Of a DNA stretch of 64,000 nt, positions 39,886-50,170 are shown in pieces; position 1 is the first letter of the stretch; each line of letters opens with the position of its first letter. The notes beneath the pieces were generated by a model, which was given only the letters and a program-made list of their open reading frames with translations, searched no databases and was not told where the DNA came from. Origin of the DNA: Vibrio sp. CB1-14 (GTDB lineage: Bacteria; Pseudomonadota; Gammaproteobacteria; Enterobacterales; Vibrionaceae); assembly GCF_040412085.2 (NCBI RefSeq), contig NZ_CP115920.1:310001-374000 (forward strand), given 5' to 3'. The position numbers and the translations under genes are program-made.

Positions 39886-40572
39886 CTACTTCTTCTGCAT
39901 CTCTTTCCACCATGACTCATCCGCCACAATCTGACCTTCATCATCCAGCGGTGGGTAAGGCATGTTCTTCTTCTTAGCGACTTTGGCGAGAACCGGGTGG
40001 CCGCGTTCGAATAAGATCCGATGGATGGTTTCTTCTGGCAGAACACTGGTATCGCGATCGTACATACCTGCAAGTTGGCGCTGTCGTTGTGCTTCGAACA
40101 GAATGAGTGCGCTAGCAACCGAGACATTGAGCGACTGAACCATACCGACCATGGGAATAATGATGTCCTGATCTGCTTCACCGAGCGCATCTTGAGTAAT
40201 ACCGTTCTTCTCGCCACCAAGGATGATTGCGGTAGGTTTGGTGTAATCAATGTCGCGAAAATCGACTGCAGAATCGGACAGGTTGGTCGCAAGAACTTGC
40301 ATGTCTTGTGATTTGAGCTCACGAATCGCATCGGCTACCGTATCGTGCGTCTCTACTTCCACCCAGTTTCGTGCGCCGGCTGAGGTATGGCTTAAGGTGC
40401 GCATCTTCTCATCTGGCCAAACAGCATGGACTTTGTGGACGCCGGCCGCGTCGGCAGTGCGAATCACCGCAGAGACATTGTTTGGCTTGTGAACTTGCTC
40501 CAGCAGTAAAGTCAGGTCGGGTTGACGTGCTTTGAGTACTTCTTGAATACGATTGTAGCGTTCTAAATTCAT
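39886..40572 (-). CDS. trmH: tRNA (guanosine(18)-2'-O)-methyltransferase TrmH
   Basis: TrmH (SpoU) methylates the ribose of G18 in the D-loop of tRNA using S-adenosylmethionine. The 228-residue SPOUT protein shows motif 1 NVSAVIRTADAAGV near residues 33-46, motif 2 IILGGEKNGITQDAL and motif 3 IIPMVGMVQSLNVSVASALILFEAQRQR, which make the trefoil knot. The gene lies between spoT and recG, the same spoT-trmH-recG order as in E. coli. Confidence 0.97.
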   Translation of the reverse strand: MNLERYNRIQEVLKARQPDLTLLLEQVHKPNNVSAVIRTADAAGVHKVHAVWPDEKMRTLSHTSAGARNWVEVETHDTVADAIRELKSQDMQVLATNLSDSAVDFRDIDYTKPTAIILGGEKNGITQDALGEADQDIIIPMVGMVQSLNVSVASALILFEAQRQRQLAGMYDRDTSVLPEETIHRILFERGHPVLAKVAKKKNMPYPPLDDEGQIVADESWWKEMQKK

Positions 40573-40635
40573 TGGGGTGTTCCAAATAAAACGGGCTCGA
40601 TATTCATCGAACCCGTATTAAATCAAAAAGCTGTG

Positions 40636-42753
40636 CTAGTTCTTACGACGTCGGACGCGAAGCGCGTGCGGCATCACGCGAATGCGCTTCATAATGCCAG
40701 CAAGGTGTACACGATCTTTGGTCGTTAGCAAAACGGTCACCGTATACAAGCGGCCATCACGCTCCTCGGTTGAGATGCCGTGAATGTTAGACCCTGTTTT
40801 GGCAATCACATTGGTCAGCTCAGCCAGCGCACCTTGGTGGTTTTGCAGATCGACTTTCAGCTCAGCAGTAAACTCCTGCTCGAAGTTGTCGCTCCACTCA
40901 ACAGCCATGTACTTATCCGGCTCTTTTTGGTGACCACGAACGTTTGGACACGTCTCGCGGTGAACCACAAGGCCACGACCCGGTGACACATGCGCAATAA
41001 TGTGATCGTCTGGGATCGGGTGACAGCAGTTGGCGAACGTCAGCAAAATACCTTCCGCGCCGCGGATTGGTAGCTTTTTGCCTGTCGTTGGTACCGAGCT
41101 GGTTTGCGTCAGTTCGTCAGTATCACCTAACAGGCGACGCGCAATGACGATGCTCATTAACTCGCCTAAGCCGATATCAGCCAGCAAGTCATCCACAGAG
41201 TCGAGCTTAAGATCAGTTAGCACTTCATTGATGTTATCTGGGTAGATGGTATCAATAGAATGACGACCCAACGCATGGTTGAGTAAGCGGCGACCCAGTA
41301 CGATGGACTCTTCGCGGCGCATCGTCTTAAGGACCTGGCGGATCTTAGTGCGAGCACGGGATGTCACAACATAGTTTAGCCATGCAGCATTTGGACGAGC
41401 GCCCGGTGCACTGATGATCTCAACTGTTTGGCCGTTCTTAAGCGCTTTACTTAGCGGGTAAGGATTACGGTCAACACGTGCACCAACGCAGGTATTACCC
41501 ACATCGGTATGAACGGCGTAAGCAAAGTCGACGGCGGTTGCGCCAAGTGGCAACTCAACAATACGACCTTTTGGTGTGAACACGTAAATTTCGTCTGGGA
41601 ACAGATCGGATTTTACGTTTTCAATAAATTCAAATGAGTTACCAGCACTTTGCTGTAGCTCAAGCAGGCTTTGCATCCAGCGCTGCGCTTTAATTTGCGC
41701 CGTAGTGCCAGTGCGATCGCCGTTGCCTTTGTAAGCCCAGTGCGCCGCGACACCTTTATCCGCCATTTGATCCATATCTTCAGTACGGATCTGCACTTCA
41801 ACGGGCACACCGTGAGGGCCAACCATTGAGGTGTGTAGGGATTGGTAGCCGTTCGCTTTTGGTACCGCGATGTAATCTTTCATGCGGCCAGGACGAGGCT
41901 TGTACAGGCTATGGACTTGACCAAGTACACGATAACAGGTGTCCGCCGTGTCCACGATAACGCGGAAGGCATAGATATCCATGATGGTGTGGAAACGCTG
42001 CTCTTTGGTTTTCATCTTGTTGTAGATGGAGAACAGGTTCTTTTCACGACCCAAAACGCGACAGTTCAGACCGACTTCTTCAAGACGACCTTCAATTTCG
42101 CTGTGGATACGTTGGATCATTTCCTTACGGTTACCACGAGCAGCTTTCACCACTTCTTTTAGAACGCGATAACGGTTTGGATAGAGCGCTTCAAAACCTA
42201 GCTCTTCAAGCTCGGTCTTGATGTTGTGAATACCTAGACGGTGCGCAAGCGGCGCATAAATCTCTAGGGTTTCACGAGCGATACGACGTTTCTTGTCAGG
42301 ACGAAGCGCGCCCAATGTACGCATGTTATGAGTACGGTCACTGAGCTTAATCAAGATCACGCGGATGTCTTGCACCATGGCAAGCACCATCTTGCGGAAG
42401 TTCTCCGCTTGAGCTTCTTTGCGATCTCGGAATTTTAGCTTGTCGAGCTTAGAGACGCCGTCCACGAGTTCCGCGACGGTATTGCCAAACTGTTCTTCTA
42501 GCTCTTCTTTGGTGACTTCCGTATCTTCAATAACATCATGCAACAGAGCTGCTTGAAGCGTTTCAATATCCAGACGCATTTCTGCGAGGATACGAGCAAC
42601 CGCAACCGGGTGGATGATGTATGGTTCACCGCTAGAGCGGGTCTGCCCTTCATGGGCATCTCTTGCTACCACATAAGATTGACGCAGAGCCTCAATTTGA
42701 GGCTCTGTTAGGTATTCTTGGGCAACGTCTTTAAGGCTATCGAATAGGTACAA
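40636..42753 (-). CDS. spoT: Bifunctional (p)ppGpp synthetase/hydrolase SpoT
   Basis: SpoT makes and degrades (p)ppGpp in response to nutrient and fatty-acid stress. The 705-residue protein has the HD hydrolase domain with H72-D73 in ALLHDVIEDTEV and EDGVSKL-like VDGVSKLDKL, the synthetase domain with YRVLGQVHSLYKPRPGRMKDYIAVPKANGYQSLHT, a TGS domain (IYVFTPKGRIVELPLGATAVDFAYAVH) and a C-terminal ACT domain. The HD catalytic residues are present, as expected of SpoT and not RelA. It lies 44 bp downstream of rpoZ in the usual gmk-rpoZ-spoT-trmH-recG order. Confidence 0.98.
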   Translation of the reverse strand: MYLFDSLKDVAQEYLTEPQIEALRQSYVVARDAHEGQTRSSGEPYIIHPVAVARILAEMRLDIETLQAALLHDVIEDTEVTKEELEEQFGNTVAELVDGVSKLDKLKFRDRKEAQAENFRKMVLAMVQDIRVILIKLSDRTHNMRTLGALRPDKKRRIARETLEIYAPLAHRLGIHNIKTELEELGFEALYPNRYRVLKEVVKAARGNRKEMIQRIHSEIEGRLEEVGLNCRVLGREKNLFSIYNKMKTKEQRFHTIMDIYAFRVIVDTADTCYRVLGQVHSLYKPRPGRMKDYIAVPKANGYQSLHTSMVGPHGVPVEVQIRTEDMDQMADKGVAAHWAYKGNGDRTGTTAQIKAQRWMQSLLELQQSAGNSFEFIENVKSDLFPDEIYVFTPKGRIVELPLGATAVDFAYAVHTDVGNTCVGARVDRNPYPLSKALKNGQTVEIISAPGARPNAAWLNYVVTSRARTKIRQVLKTMRREESIVLGRRLLNHALGRHSIDTIYPDNINEVLTDLKLDSVDDLLADIGLGELMSIVIARRLLGDTDELTQTSSVPTTGKKLPIRGAEGILLTFANCCHPIPDDHIIAHVSPGRGLVVHRETCPNVRGHQKEPDKYMAVEWSDNFEQEFTAELKVDLQNHQGALAELTNVIAKTGSNIHGISTEERDGRLYTVTVLLTTKDRVHLAGIMKRIRVMPHALRVRRRKN

Positions 42754-42797
42754 ATTATAGGCCCGAACGTCGATGGAACTCTGGTGGATAGGTCGAA

Positions 42798-43070
42798 TTA
42801 ACGGTTGTGAGCGATGCTGCTTACTGCCGCTAGTTCTGCAGCTTCTTGCTCTTGCTGCTCTTGACGCTCGCGTGCGTCTAGTACTTCTTTTGTGATCAAA
42901 CCTTCTTCGATTTCGCGTAGAGCGATAACCGTTGGCTTATCATTTTCTTCTGGCACTAGTGCATCTTTACCACCGATTTGCATCTGACGTGCGCGGCGAG
43001 CCGAAATAAGAACTAGGTCGAAACGGTTACCAACTTTTTCAACAGCGTCTTGAACAGTTACGCGTGCCAT
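42798..43070 (-). CDS. rpoZ: RNA polymerase subunit omega
   Basis: Omega helps assemble beta' into core RNA polymerase and forms part of the ppGpp site 1. The 90-residue protein has [30 protein letters not shown] at the N-terminus and [10 protein letters not shown] in the middle, the hallmark of RpoZ. GGAGTTCTT precedes the ATG. It is followed by spoT, so both ends of ppGpp control are in one unit. Confidence 0.98.
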   Translation of the reverse strand: MARVTVQDAVEKVGNRFDLVLISARRARQMQIGGKDALVPEENDKPTVIALREIEEGLITKEVLDARERQEQQEQEAAELAAVSSIAHNR

Positions 43071-43208
43071 AAGAACTCCAATAGTTAACTAAATTTTTGA
43101 TGACGAGAAAGTATACAGGCTATTACATTTAGATTCTAGATCACAAATGATCCGTTTAGCTACTGTTACTTGGGTTTTAATTGCGCGCTACCTTCGAAGT
43201 AGCACACT

Positions 43209-43307
43209 CGTCATCCCTTTGAAAAAGGGGATCTCGTGCGGCAAGTGACTCGCATTACTTGAGCGCAATACTTGCTGATAAAGATCCTCACTTTCGTGAG
43301 GATGACG
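43209..43307. repeat. Second type of palindromic intergenic repeat
   Basis: A 99-bp element beginning CGTCATCCCTTTGAAAAAGGGGATC and ending GATCCTCACTTTCGTGAGGATGACG. Two small hairpins and matching outer ends give the same architecture as the A-E units, but the sequence of arms and core differs. It fills the gap between rpoZ and gmk. Confidence 0.8.
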
Positions 43308-43344
43308 GTATATTTCTTGAACTTGGTTTGTGCTAGAGAAGTCA

Positions 43345-43974
<630 letters not shown>

Positions 43975-44134
43975 TCAGTGTCCGCATTCTTGGGTTGAAG
44001 GAATAGAAGCAGGTCAGTGCCTTCTTCTATTTTAGATAACACACTGGCCGAAGTGCTGAAATTTCGGCCAGAAAAATGGAGGCGAAGAGTATCACAAACC
44101 TAGATGCAGACTCAACCGTCTTGTGGATAACTTT

Positions 44135-46921
44135 CTAAGCAGATTGCCGTGTGGTAGTGAGCCATTTCTCCAGTGTCGCAAGGAGCATTTTTGAGTTGAT
44201 GGGTTTGGTGATGTAGTCATCCATCCCCACTTCCAAGCAGCGCTCGCGATCCCCTTGCATAGCATTAGCGGTCATGGCGATGATGGTGACATTGGGGTCA
44301 ACTACTTTGCTCTCGGGCTTGCGAATCATAGTGGTGGCTTCAAAACCATCCATTACAGGCATTTGGCAGTCCATAAATACAATGTCAAAGCTGCGCTCAC
44401 GGAGGATATCGAGAGCTTGCTGACCATTTTCTACCACGTCGACGCTGACCTTAAATTTAGACAGTAGCGATTTGACCACCACTTGATTGGTCTTCATATC
44501 ATCAACAACCAACACGTGGGCATGAAACTCAGGTGCTTGAGTCGGCGAGTGCTTGGTAATAAACAGCATACTTTGATCATCGACCCCATCAAGCGCGGCA
44601 ACGCGAGACAAAACGTCGAATAGCTCTGCTTGTTGTGTCGGCTTGGTGAGATAAGCGCTGAATCCGTTGTCCTTGACCAATTTCATGTCGCCTCGCTGCA
44701 CCACGGAAGAGAGCATCACCAGCCTGGTTGAACGCAAATTGTCATCCGCTTTAATGCCGCGTGCCAATTGGATACCGTTAGTCTGTGGCATCTCATAGTC
44801 AAGGATGGCAATGGAGTAGGGAGCACCAGTGTCATACGCCTTCGTGAGCATGGACATCGCTTCTTGGGCAGAGCTGGCCTGTTGATATTCGATAGCCCAG
44901 TTAGAAAGCAGTTGCCCCACCAATTGCCTATTAATCGGGTTGTCATCCACCACCAAGATACGTTGCTGCTTGAGATCCCCTTTAGGGGCATAGTGAACAT
45001 CTTTTTCGGCCAGATGGGGCAGCGGTACTTCAAACCAGAAGGTTGAACCTTCGCCAATTTCGCTGTGAACGCCAATCTCACCACCCATAAGTTCAACCAG
45101 CTTTTTACTTATTGATAGCCCTAAACCTGTACCGCCATATTTTCGGGTGGTGGAACTGTCGGCTTGGGTAAACTTATCAAACAGTTTGTCTTGATGGGCT
45201 TTCTCGATACCGATCCCCGAATCGACCACAGAGAACTTTACGCTGTCGATCTGTTCATTTTTTGGTTGGACAGAAACATAAACGGCCACTTGACCTTGTT
45301 CGGTGAATTTCACTGCGTTACCAATCAGGTTGACGAGAATTTGTCTAATGCGTCCCGGATCGCCAATGTGCCATTGAGAGAGTACTGGATTGGCAGGGCA
45401 GATTAACTCCAGTTTCTTTTGAGAGGCACCTAGGTAGAGCGTCGCGCCAATGTCTTCGATAAGTTCAACGAGGTTAAATTCCAACTGCTCTAGGTCGATT
45501 TTGCCAGCTTCAAACTTAGAAAAATCCAGAATATCATTGATGATTGCCAGCAGAGACTCAGCGCTGTCTCTTGACGTTCGGGCAAGCTTGAATTGCTGCT
45601 CATCAAGTTCGGTATCGAGCAGCAGGTCAGTCATACCAATCACCCCATTCATTGGAGTGCGGATTTCATGACTCATGGTAGAGAGAAACTCGCTTTTTGC
45701 GTGCGCCGCCGAACGTGCTTCTTCCGTTGCTTGTTGTAGTTGCTGGTTATGTTCAAGCATTTGTTGCTCTTTGAGGGCTAAGGAATCCGCCATATTAATA
45801 AAGCCGGTACTCAGGCGGCTGATTTCATCGGTTTGATTAAAGTGGTGCTGAGGGAGTGATATTTTGTAATCGCCTTGACCTACATGTTTGGTGGCGTCTA
45901 GTAAAGCTTCTAATCTTTGCACCAACTGCCGAGACATAAAAAGCAACACCACTAAACAAATGATGGCCAGAGCCAGACCAAGTGCACCAAGCACTAAATT
46001 GCGATTTGTGTTCAATACGGTCTGCATCGCTTGTTGAGATATTTGCTGATTTTGTAAATCGAGAATCGAGCGGATCCGTTCGATTCGCTGTGTCGCTAAT
46101 GGGAACCAAAACTCGGGGGTAATATCCTCAAGCCCATCCTCAAGTGTTCCTGATGTGACGAACGTTGATTCAATGTCATCAATTTGCTTATGGACACCCC
46201 AATTGATAATAGGCATGTAGAGGGACTCTGGCGCATGTTGACGCAGTAAGCGCAGATTCCAATCGAAACTTCGAATGTAATAACCCGCATCGATCATCTT
46301 ATCGTTTGAGATGGCTTGCTCAGGCGCTGCAAAAATACCATTGAGAATGCCGCGAGATTGCCCTGCGCGCTCTTTGAGCCAAAGCAAATGGACATGATGC
46401 AGTAAATCATCAACTAAGTCTGGGGATTCGATAGAACTGACAAGGGCATCATAAATAGTTAATGCTTGCTCGATAAGCCCTGAGTAGTGCTTGAAGGAAT
46501 ATTCGCCGACACCATGATCAACGAACTCCCTTACCATCACGGTATGCTCAATAGCACGATCAAGTAATTGAATTTGCTCACTGAAAGCCTGTTCGATGTC
46601 GCTGTGCTTGCTGGATAAGCTCCGCCATTGCTCGCTTGCTTTATCGGCTTGCGCTCTTGCCGTAATGAGTTTTTGTTTGGTGGTTTCATCTAGATTAGAT
46701 TTATAACCTTCAGATAGCCCGCGCTCGACAGCAAAGTGGTGAGCAATGTTATCAAGCGAATGAGCGACGTTGAGAAGTTCGATGGTTTTGGTGGCCTCCG
46801 CATTTCTATCCACGAGTGAGCGGATCACTTGATAGCTCATGGTTAGAACAACGATGAGTAACCCTAATACAATCAATGATGTTTGGGTTCTCAGGGTTAA
46901 GTTACGTATCGCGGTTGGCAT
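44135..46921 (-). CDS. Hybrid sensor histidine kinase with NIT-like sensor and two receiver domains
   Basis: A 928-residue inner-membrane kinase. Domains in order: TM1 (about 13-33); a periplasmic helical region resembling the nitrate/nitrite-sensing (NIT) fold (about 50-300, [24 protein letters not shown]); TM2 (about 308-330); HAMP (330-385); HisKA with H418 in [13 protein letters not shown]; HATPase with N, G1 (DSGIGI) and G2 (GGTGLGLSI) boxes; receiver 1 with Asp708 (ILDYEMP); and receiver 2 with Asp851 ([11 protein letters not shown]). No HPt domain follows, so a separate phosphotransfer protein is needed. The stimulus is unknown; the NIT call is by pattern only. Confidence 0.88.
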   Translation of the reverse strand: MPTAIRNLTLRTQTSLIVLGLLIVVLTMSYQVIRSLVDRNAEATKTIELLNVAHSLDNIAHHFAVERGLSEGYKSNLDETTKQKLITARAQADKASEQWRSLSSKHSDIEQAFSEQIQLLDRAIEHTVMVREFVDHGVGEYSFKHYSGLIEQALTIYDALVSSIESPDLVDDLLHHVHLLWLKERAGQSRGILNGIFAAPEQAISNDKMIDAGYYIRSFDWNLRLLRQHAPESLYMPIINWGVHKQIDDIESTFVTSGTLEDGLEDITPEFWFPLATQRIERIRSILDLQNQQISQQAMQTVLNTNRNLVLGALGLALAIICLVVLLFMSRQLVQRLEALLDATKHVGQGDYKISLPQHHFNQTDEISRLSTGFINMADSLALKEQQMLEHNQQLQQATEEARSAAHAKSEFLSTMSHEIRTPMNGVIGMTDLLLDTELDEQQFKLARTSRDSAESLLAIINDILDFSKFEAGKIDLEQLEFNLVELIEDIGATLYLGASQKKLELICPANPVLSQWHIGDPGRIRQILVNLIGNAVKFTEQGQVAVYVSVQPKNEQIDSVKFSVVDSGIGIEKAHQDKLFDKFTQADSSTTRKYGGTGLGLSISKKLVELMGGEIGVHSEIGEGSTFWFEVPLPHLAEKDVHYAPKGDLKQQRILVVDDNPINRQLVGQLLSNWAIEYQQASSAQEAMSMLTKAYDTGAPYSIAILDYEMPQTNGIQLARGIKADDNLRSTRLVMLSSVVQRGDMKLVKDNGFSAYLTKPTQQAELFDVLSRVAALDGVDDQSMLFITKHSPTQAPEFHAHVLVVDDMKTNQVVVKSLLSKFKVSVDVVENGQQALDILRERSFDIVFMDCQMPVMDGFEATTMIRKPESKVVDPNVTIIAMTANAMQGDRERCLEVGMDDYITKPINSKMLLATLEKWLTTTRQSA

Positions 46922-47020
46922 GCATGCCCATCCTGTTTCTTAGCGTATTTCAGCAGTATAGGAGACGAACTGCTAGGTTCCGATATTTGCGTTTTTTATG
47001 AATTCAATAAGACATAAGTG

Positions 47021-47032
47021 GCAAACGTTTGC
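47021..47032. promoter_or_regulatory. PurR-like operator, distal
   Basis: GCAAACGTTTGC is a perfect 12-bp palindrome identical to the core of the E. coli PurR consensus. It lies 146 bp upstream of the purine permease start. Confidence 0.75.
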
Positions 47033-47130
47033 TTATTTATCAAGGTGTTGTTTTGTAAGGCTTTGAAGCTAGTTCGAAAAGTGTTGATTTATTCCTGTCA
47101 GCAATTAGAATTCGCGCCAATATTCTTATT

Positions 47131-47146
47131 GCGCATACGTTTGCGT
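47131..47146. promoter_or_regulatory. PurR-like operator, proximal
   Basis: GCGCATACGTTTGCGT differs at two positions from the 16-bp PurR consensus ACGCAAACGTTTGCGT. It is 31 bp upstream of the permease start codon and 98 bp from the distal box, a spacing suitable for cooperative or looping repression. Confidence 0.7.
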
Positions 47147-47177
47147 CGGCGTGTTTTCTATCTTAAAAGGTACCACT

Positions 47178-48548
47178 GTGAGTGCAGAATTAGCGGGTCA
47201 GAGACAGACCAACCCTTCCTTTATCGAAGCGACCTTCAAGGTGAGTGAGCGTAAGTCTACGATTGGCACTGAGGTGTACGCAGGCTTTATTACCTTTCTA
47301 GCGATGAGCTACATTTTGGCGGTCAATCCGGCTATTTTGGGCGATATTCCTGGTATGGATCGCGGTGCAGTATTTACCGCAACGGCGCTGGCGGCGGCGT
47401 TTGCGACGCTGATTATGGGTGTGTTTGGCAACTATCCGGTGATGCTTGCTCCTGGTATGAGCATGAACGGCTTTTTCAAAGGCATGCTGTTAAGTGGTTC
47501 GGTAGCGCTGGTTTGGCATGAGGCACTGCTTGGCATCTTTTTCTCAGGCATCATCTATTTGATTTTATCGATGACTAAGATCCGTAAGGCGATGATTGAG
47601 TCGATTCCAGAAGACCTCAAGTTGGCGATTACGGTTTCACTCGGTTTGTTTATTGCGTTCTTGGGTCTTAAGAACGCAGGTATCATCGTTTCAAACCCAA
47701 TCATTTTGGTGAGTATGGGCGATATTCTAAACCCTCAGGTCATGATCGCTTACATCAGTATTTTTATTGCGCTTGGTTGTATGGTTCGCGATATCAAGCT
47801 GGCGACATTTATCTCATTCATCTCCGCTATTATTTTGACTATCCTTGCCGACACTTTTATGGGCACGGCAAACGCACCAATTCCAGAACAGCTTGTGGCA
47901 ATGCCGCCAAGCATGGCTGGTAGCTTTGGTGCGATCTTTGATTTTTCTGGCCTAACGGCAGAGAAGATGTTCGACTTGCTGTTTATCGTTATTATCTTCT
48001 TGATTGTCGACTTCTTTGATGGATTGAGCACGATAGTGGGCGTGGGCCGCGATGCAGGCATCATCGACAAAGATGGCAAGGTGCCAAATGCGCGCTCAGC
48101 ACTCGTCGCTGACGCAGGTGGCACTGTGATGGGTTCGCTGCTTGGCACAACGTCGGTAACGGCATTCTCTGAATCGGGCATTGCCTCTTCTCAAGGTGCG
48201 AGAACTGGTCTCGCGGCGGTTGTGGTAGCAGGCTTGTTCTTTGTGTCACTGTTCCTTTACCCGCTATTCTCCTTGTTCTCAGCGGCCATGGTGGCGCCAG
48301 CAATGGTGGTGGTAGGCATTTACATGATTGGCCGCTTAGGGGATATCAAGTGGGATAAGAAAGAGTCTCGCATTGCTGCCTTCTTTACCATCATGTTTAC
48401 CGTGCTGAGCTTCTCTCCTGCAAACGGCATGGCAATGGGCTTTATTAGCTATGCGTTTAGTATGGTTGTGGCAGGTAAGGGCAAAGAGGTTCACCCGGTG
48501 ATCTATGTGTTGTCGGCGCTGTTTATGACTTACTTGGTGTTGTTGTAG
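47178..48548 (+). CDS. NCS2-family purine permease (AzgA/PbuG-like)
   Basis: A 456-residue inner-membrane transporter with about 12-14 hydrophobic segments. It has the AzgA-like signatures GTEVYAGFITFLAMSYILAVNP near the N-terminus, APGMSMNGFFKG, DFFDGLSTIVGVGRDAG and GSLLGTTSVTAFSESGIASSQGARTGL. The family imports adenine, guanine or hypoxanthine with protons. The frame opens at a GTG at 47151, but the GTG at 47178 is preceded by AAAAGGTACCACT and fits better. Two PurR-like boxes upstream support a purine-repressed gene and the substrate assignment. Confidence 0.9.
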   Translation: MSAELAGQRQTNPSFIEATFKVSERKSTIGTEVYAGFITFLAMSYILAVNPAILGDIPGMDRGAVFTATALAAAFATLIMGVFGNYPVMLAPGMSMNGFFKGMLLSGSVALVWHEALLGIFFSGIIYLILSMTKIRKAMIESIPEDLKLAITVSLGLFIAFLGLKNAGIIVSNPIILVSMGDILNPQVMIAYISIFIALGCMVRDIKLATFISFISAIILTILADTFMGTANAPIPEQLVAMPPSMAGSFGAIFDFSGLTAEKMFDLLFIVIIFLIVDFFDGLSTIVGVGRDAGIIDKDGKVPNARSALVADAGGTVMGSLLGTTSVTAFSESGIASSQGARTGLAAVVVAGLFFVSLFLYPLFSLFSAAMVAPAMVVVGIYMIGRLGDIKWDKKESRIAAFFTIMFTVLSFSPANGMAMGFISYAFSMVVAGKGKEVHPVIYVLSALFMTYLVLL

Positions 48549-48582
48549 TCACTAATAATCGGAATACTACCCCCCACAGCGC

Positions 48583-48661
48583 CGTCATTCCTGCGTAGGC
48601 AGAAATCTAATTGAGGCTTGGTGTGCGTGTTGAGTAGACTCCTGCCTGCGCAGGAGTGACA
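48583..48661. repeat. Palindromic intergenic repeat unit, copy D
   Basis: A single 79-bp unit with no 12-bp insert in either arm, so the arms are simple: CGTCATTCCTGCGTAGGC and CCTGCGCAGGAGTGAC. Confidence 0.85.
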
Positions 48662-48689
48662 GCTATTTTAGTGCGGGAAATATTCAAGC

Positions 48690-48701
48690 AATAAAAAAGC
48701 A
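48690..48701. terminator. Left half of an IS-split bidirectional terminator
   Basis: AAAAAAGCAGGC (48693-48704, partly in the target duplication) and GCCTGCTTTTTT (50145-50156) are perfect complements. Without the IS they would form one hairpin terminator between the convergent permease and yicC genes. Confidence 0.75.
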
Positions 48702-48712
48702 GGCATCAGCCT
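48702..48712. repeat. 11-bp target-site duplication, left copy
   Basis: GGCATCAGCCT is repeated exactly at 50138-50148, flanking the IS. This length fits IS4-family insertions (typically 10-12 bp). Confidence 0.88.
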
Positions 48713-50137
48713 TAATGCTTGTAAGTTAAGAAGCTAACACCTTTTAGAAGGCCTAGTCGCATAGCGACTGGGCCTTCTTTTTACCGCTCTTGGATAGCTC
48801 CTATCTCGCCTTTCTGGCAACGTAAAACTCTCAGCCATATCTAGGATATAGTTCATCACCTCCGGGATTCTTCCAGGTGCGACGGCAGGAAGGAGTTGTA
48901 ACTGTCCTATTAAGAACAACGAAGCTTGTTTAAAGCCTATCTGGTAAGGCATTACCTTGTTTTGGTCGTAGGCCATTTGGCACATTAAGAACCGAAGTAA
49001 GTTATAGGCCAACAGCATCCCCCACAGTTCTTGTTCTATTAGTTCGGGCTTTTTGCTTCTTAGAGTCAGGTTGTTTTGAAGCATATATTGTTTCATCTCT
49101 CGATAACCCAACTCTATCTCCCATCGATGTCCATAAAGCTCTGAGATGTCTTTTCCTGGGTAGCGCAAGGGGTCAGTCATCGAGGTTAACAACCGTACCT
49201 CCTTACCCTTAATAGTCTTAGTTATCAATCGAGCTTCCAGTGTTTCTGGTGCATCGTGCCACTTTTCCTAGCTTGAGGGGATAGCTTTAATTCGACCAAC
49301 TCTTGCCCACGCCCTAACTTGCGAAGCATTGTGTATTGAGCTCCTTTACGCATTGGAATAAGCCAATGCCTCTCTACCCTGTTGTCTGCCAACGGTGCAA
49401 TAGTCCTAGAGCGTAAAAACCTCTATCGAAGATAGTTAGGCTATGGTCGGGAGAGCGCTCAATGAGCTCCGTAGTTAAGTCCACTTCGCTCTTTGATGTA
49501 GAGTCGAACGATGCACTATTTAGAAGGTGACTTGTCAGCTCCATATGGCAGACCATTCGGACCTGAGGGTATTCGGACGAGCACTTTTGATTCCGAGTTC
49601 GACTGAAGCGCTCATCATTGTCTTTAGTATCAGGGGTTCGCCAGACTACACCGTCGACCGCATGAAGTGTTAAACCATGCCAGTCTGGGTGGGGCGTTTT
49701 GTCATTCCATAGTTTCTGCGTTTGAGTAAAGACGGATTTCATGACATCGGAGCCCAGCCTTTGTCTTGCCTGAATTACTGCACTCGGAGCAACAAATGGC
49801 TTCTTACCTGGGAGAAGAATATCCAGCTTCGAGACGACCTTCTCCATGGACAAATGGCGATACAGAGACATCCCAACAACACTCCAAACCATCATTTCCA
49901 TTGGTAACCTTCGTCTGCGAATAGTCGTAATTCCTGTATCTTCCAAACACTGGGAAATGAGTTCTGGAGAAAGCAGATCAGATAAACCCGAAAGTTGCTC
50001 TGCAGAGAATTGATGAACTTGGTTAAGAGCCTGTCTTAAAAACATAAAAAAAATCCGAGTGCATTGAATACACTCGGATTTTGACACTTTGAATGGATCG
50101 TTCAACCGATCATTTAGTTGTTAACTGATCGGCATTA
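48713..50137 (-). mobile_element. IS4-family insertion sequence, 1425 bp, decayed
   Basis: Bounded by imperfect terminal inverted repeats (left TAATGCTTGTAAGTTAAGAA, right end reading inward TAATGCCGATCAGTTAACAA) and an exact 11-bp target duplication. It carries one broken transposase gene on the minus strand. A hairpin (AAGGCCTAGTCGC/CGACTGGGCCTT, 48751-48777) just inside the left end follows the transposase 3' end region. Confidence 0.88.
48734..50045 (-). pseudogene. IS4-family transposase, two frameshifts
   Basis: The intact protein would be about 440 residues. The first part (from ATG 50045, [18 protein letters not shown]) contains the first DDE aspartate in [14 protein letters not shown] and the second in [17 protein letters not shown], then meets TAG at 49374. 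One missing base near 49373 shifts the frame to RHWLIPMRKGAQYTMLRKLG, which ends at a TGA. A second missing base in the A-run near 49264 restores the last part, with the IS4 signature Y-2-R-3-E-6-K (YGHRWEIELGYREMK). Both losses are in short homopolymers. The transposase is therefore probably inactive. Confidence 0.9.
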
Positions 50138-50148
50138 GGCATCAGCCT
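50138..50148. repeat. 11-bp target-site duplication, right copy
   Basis: Exact copy of GGCATCAGCCT at 48702-48712. It runs directly into GCTTTTTT, the right arm of the split terminator downstream of yicC. Confidence 0.88.
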
Positions 50149-50170
50149 GCTTTTTTATCATTCAACAGAA

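Noticed and set aside
44044..44071. CTGGCCGAA/TTCGGCCAG hairpin downstream of the hybrid kinase
   Set aside because: A good stem but no T-tract on the minus strand after it, so I did not call it a terminator.
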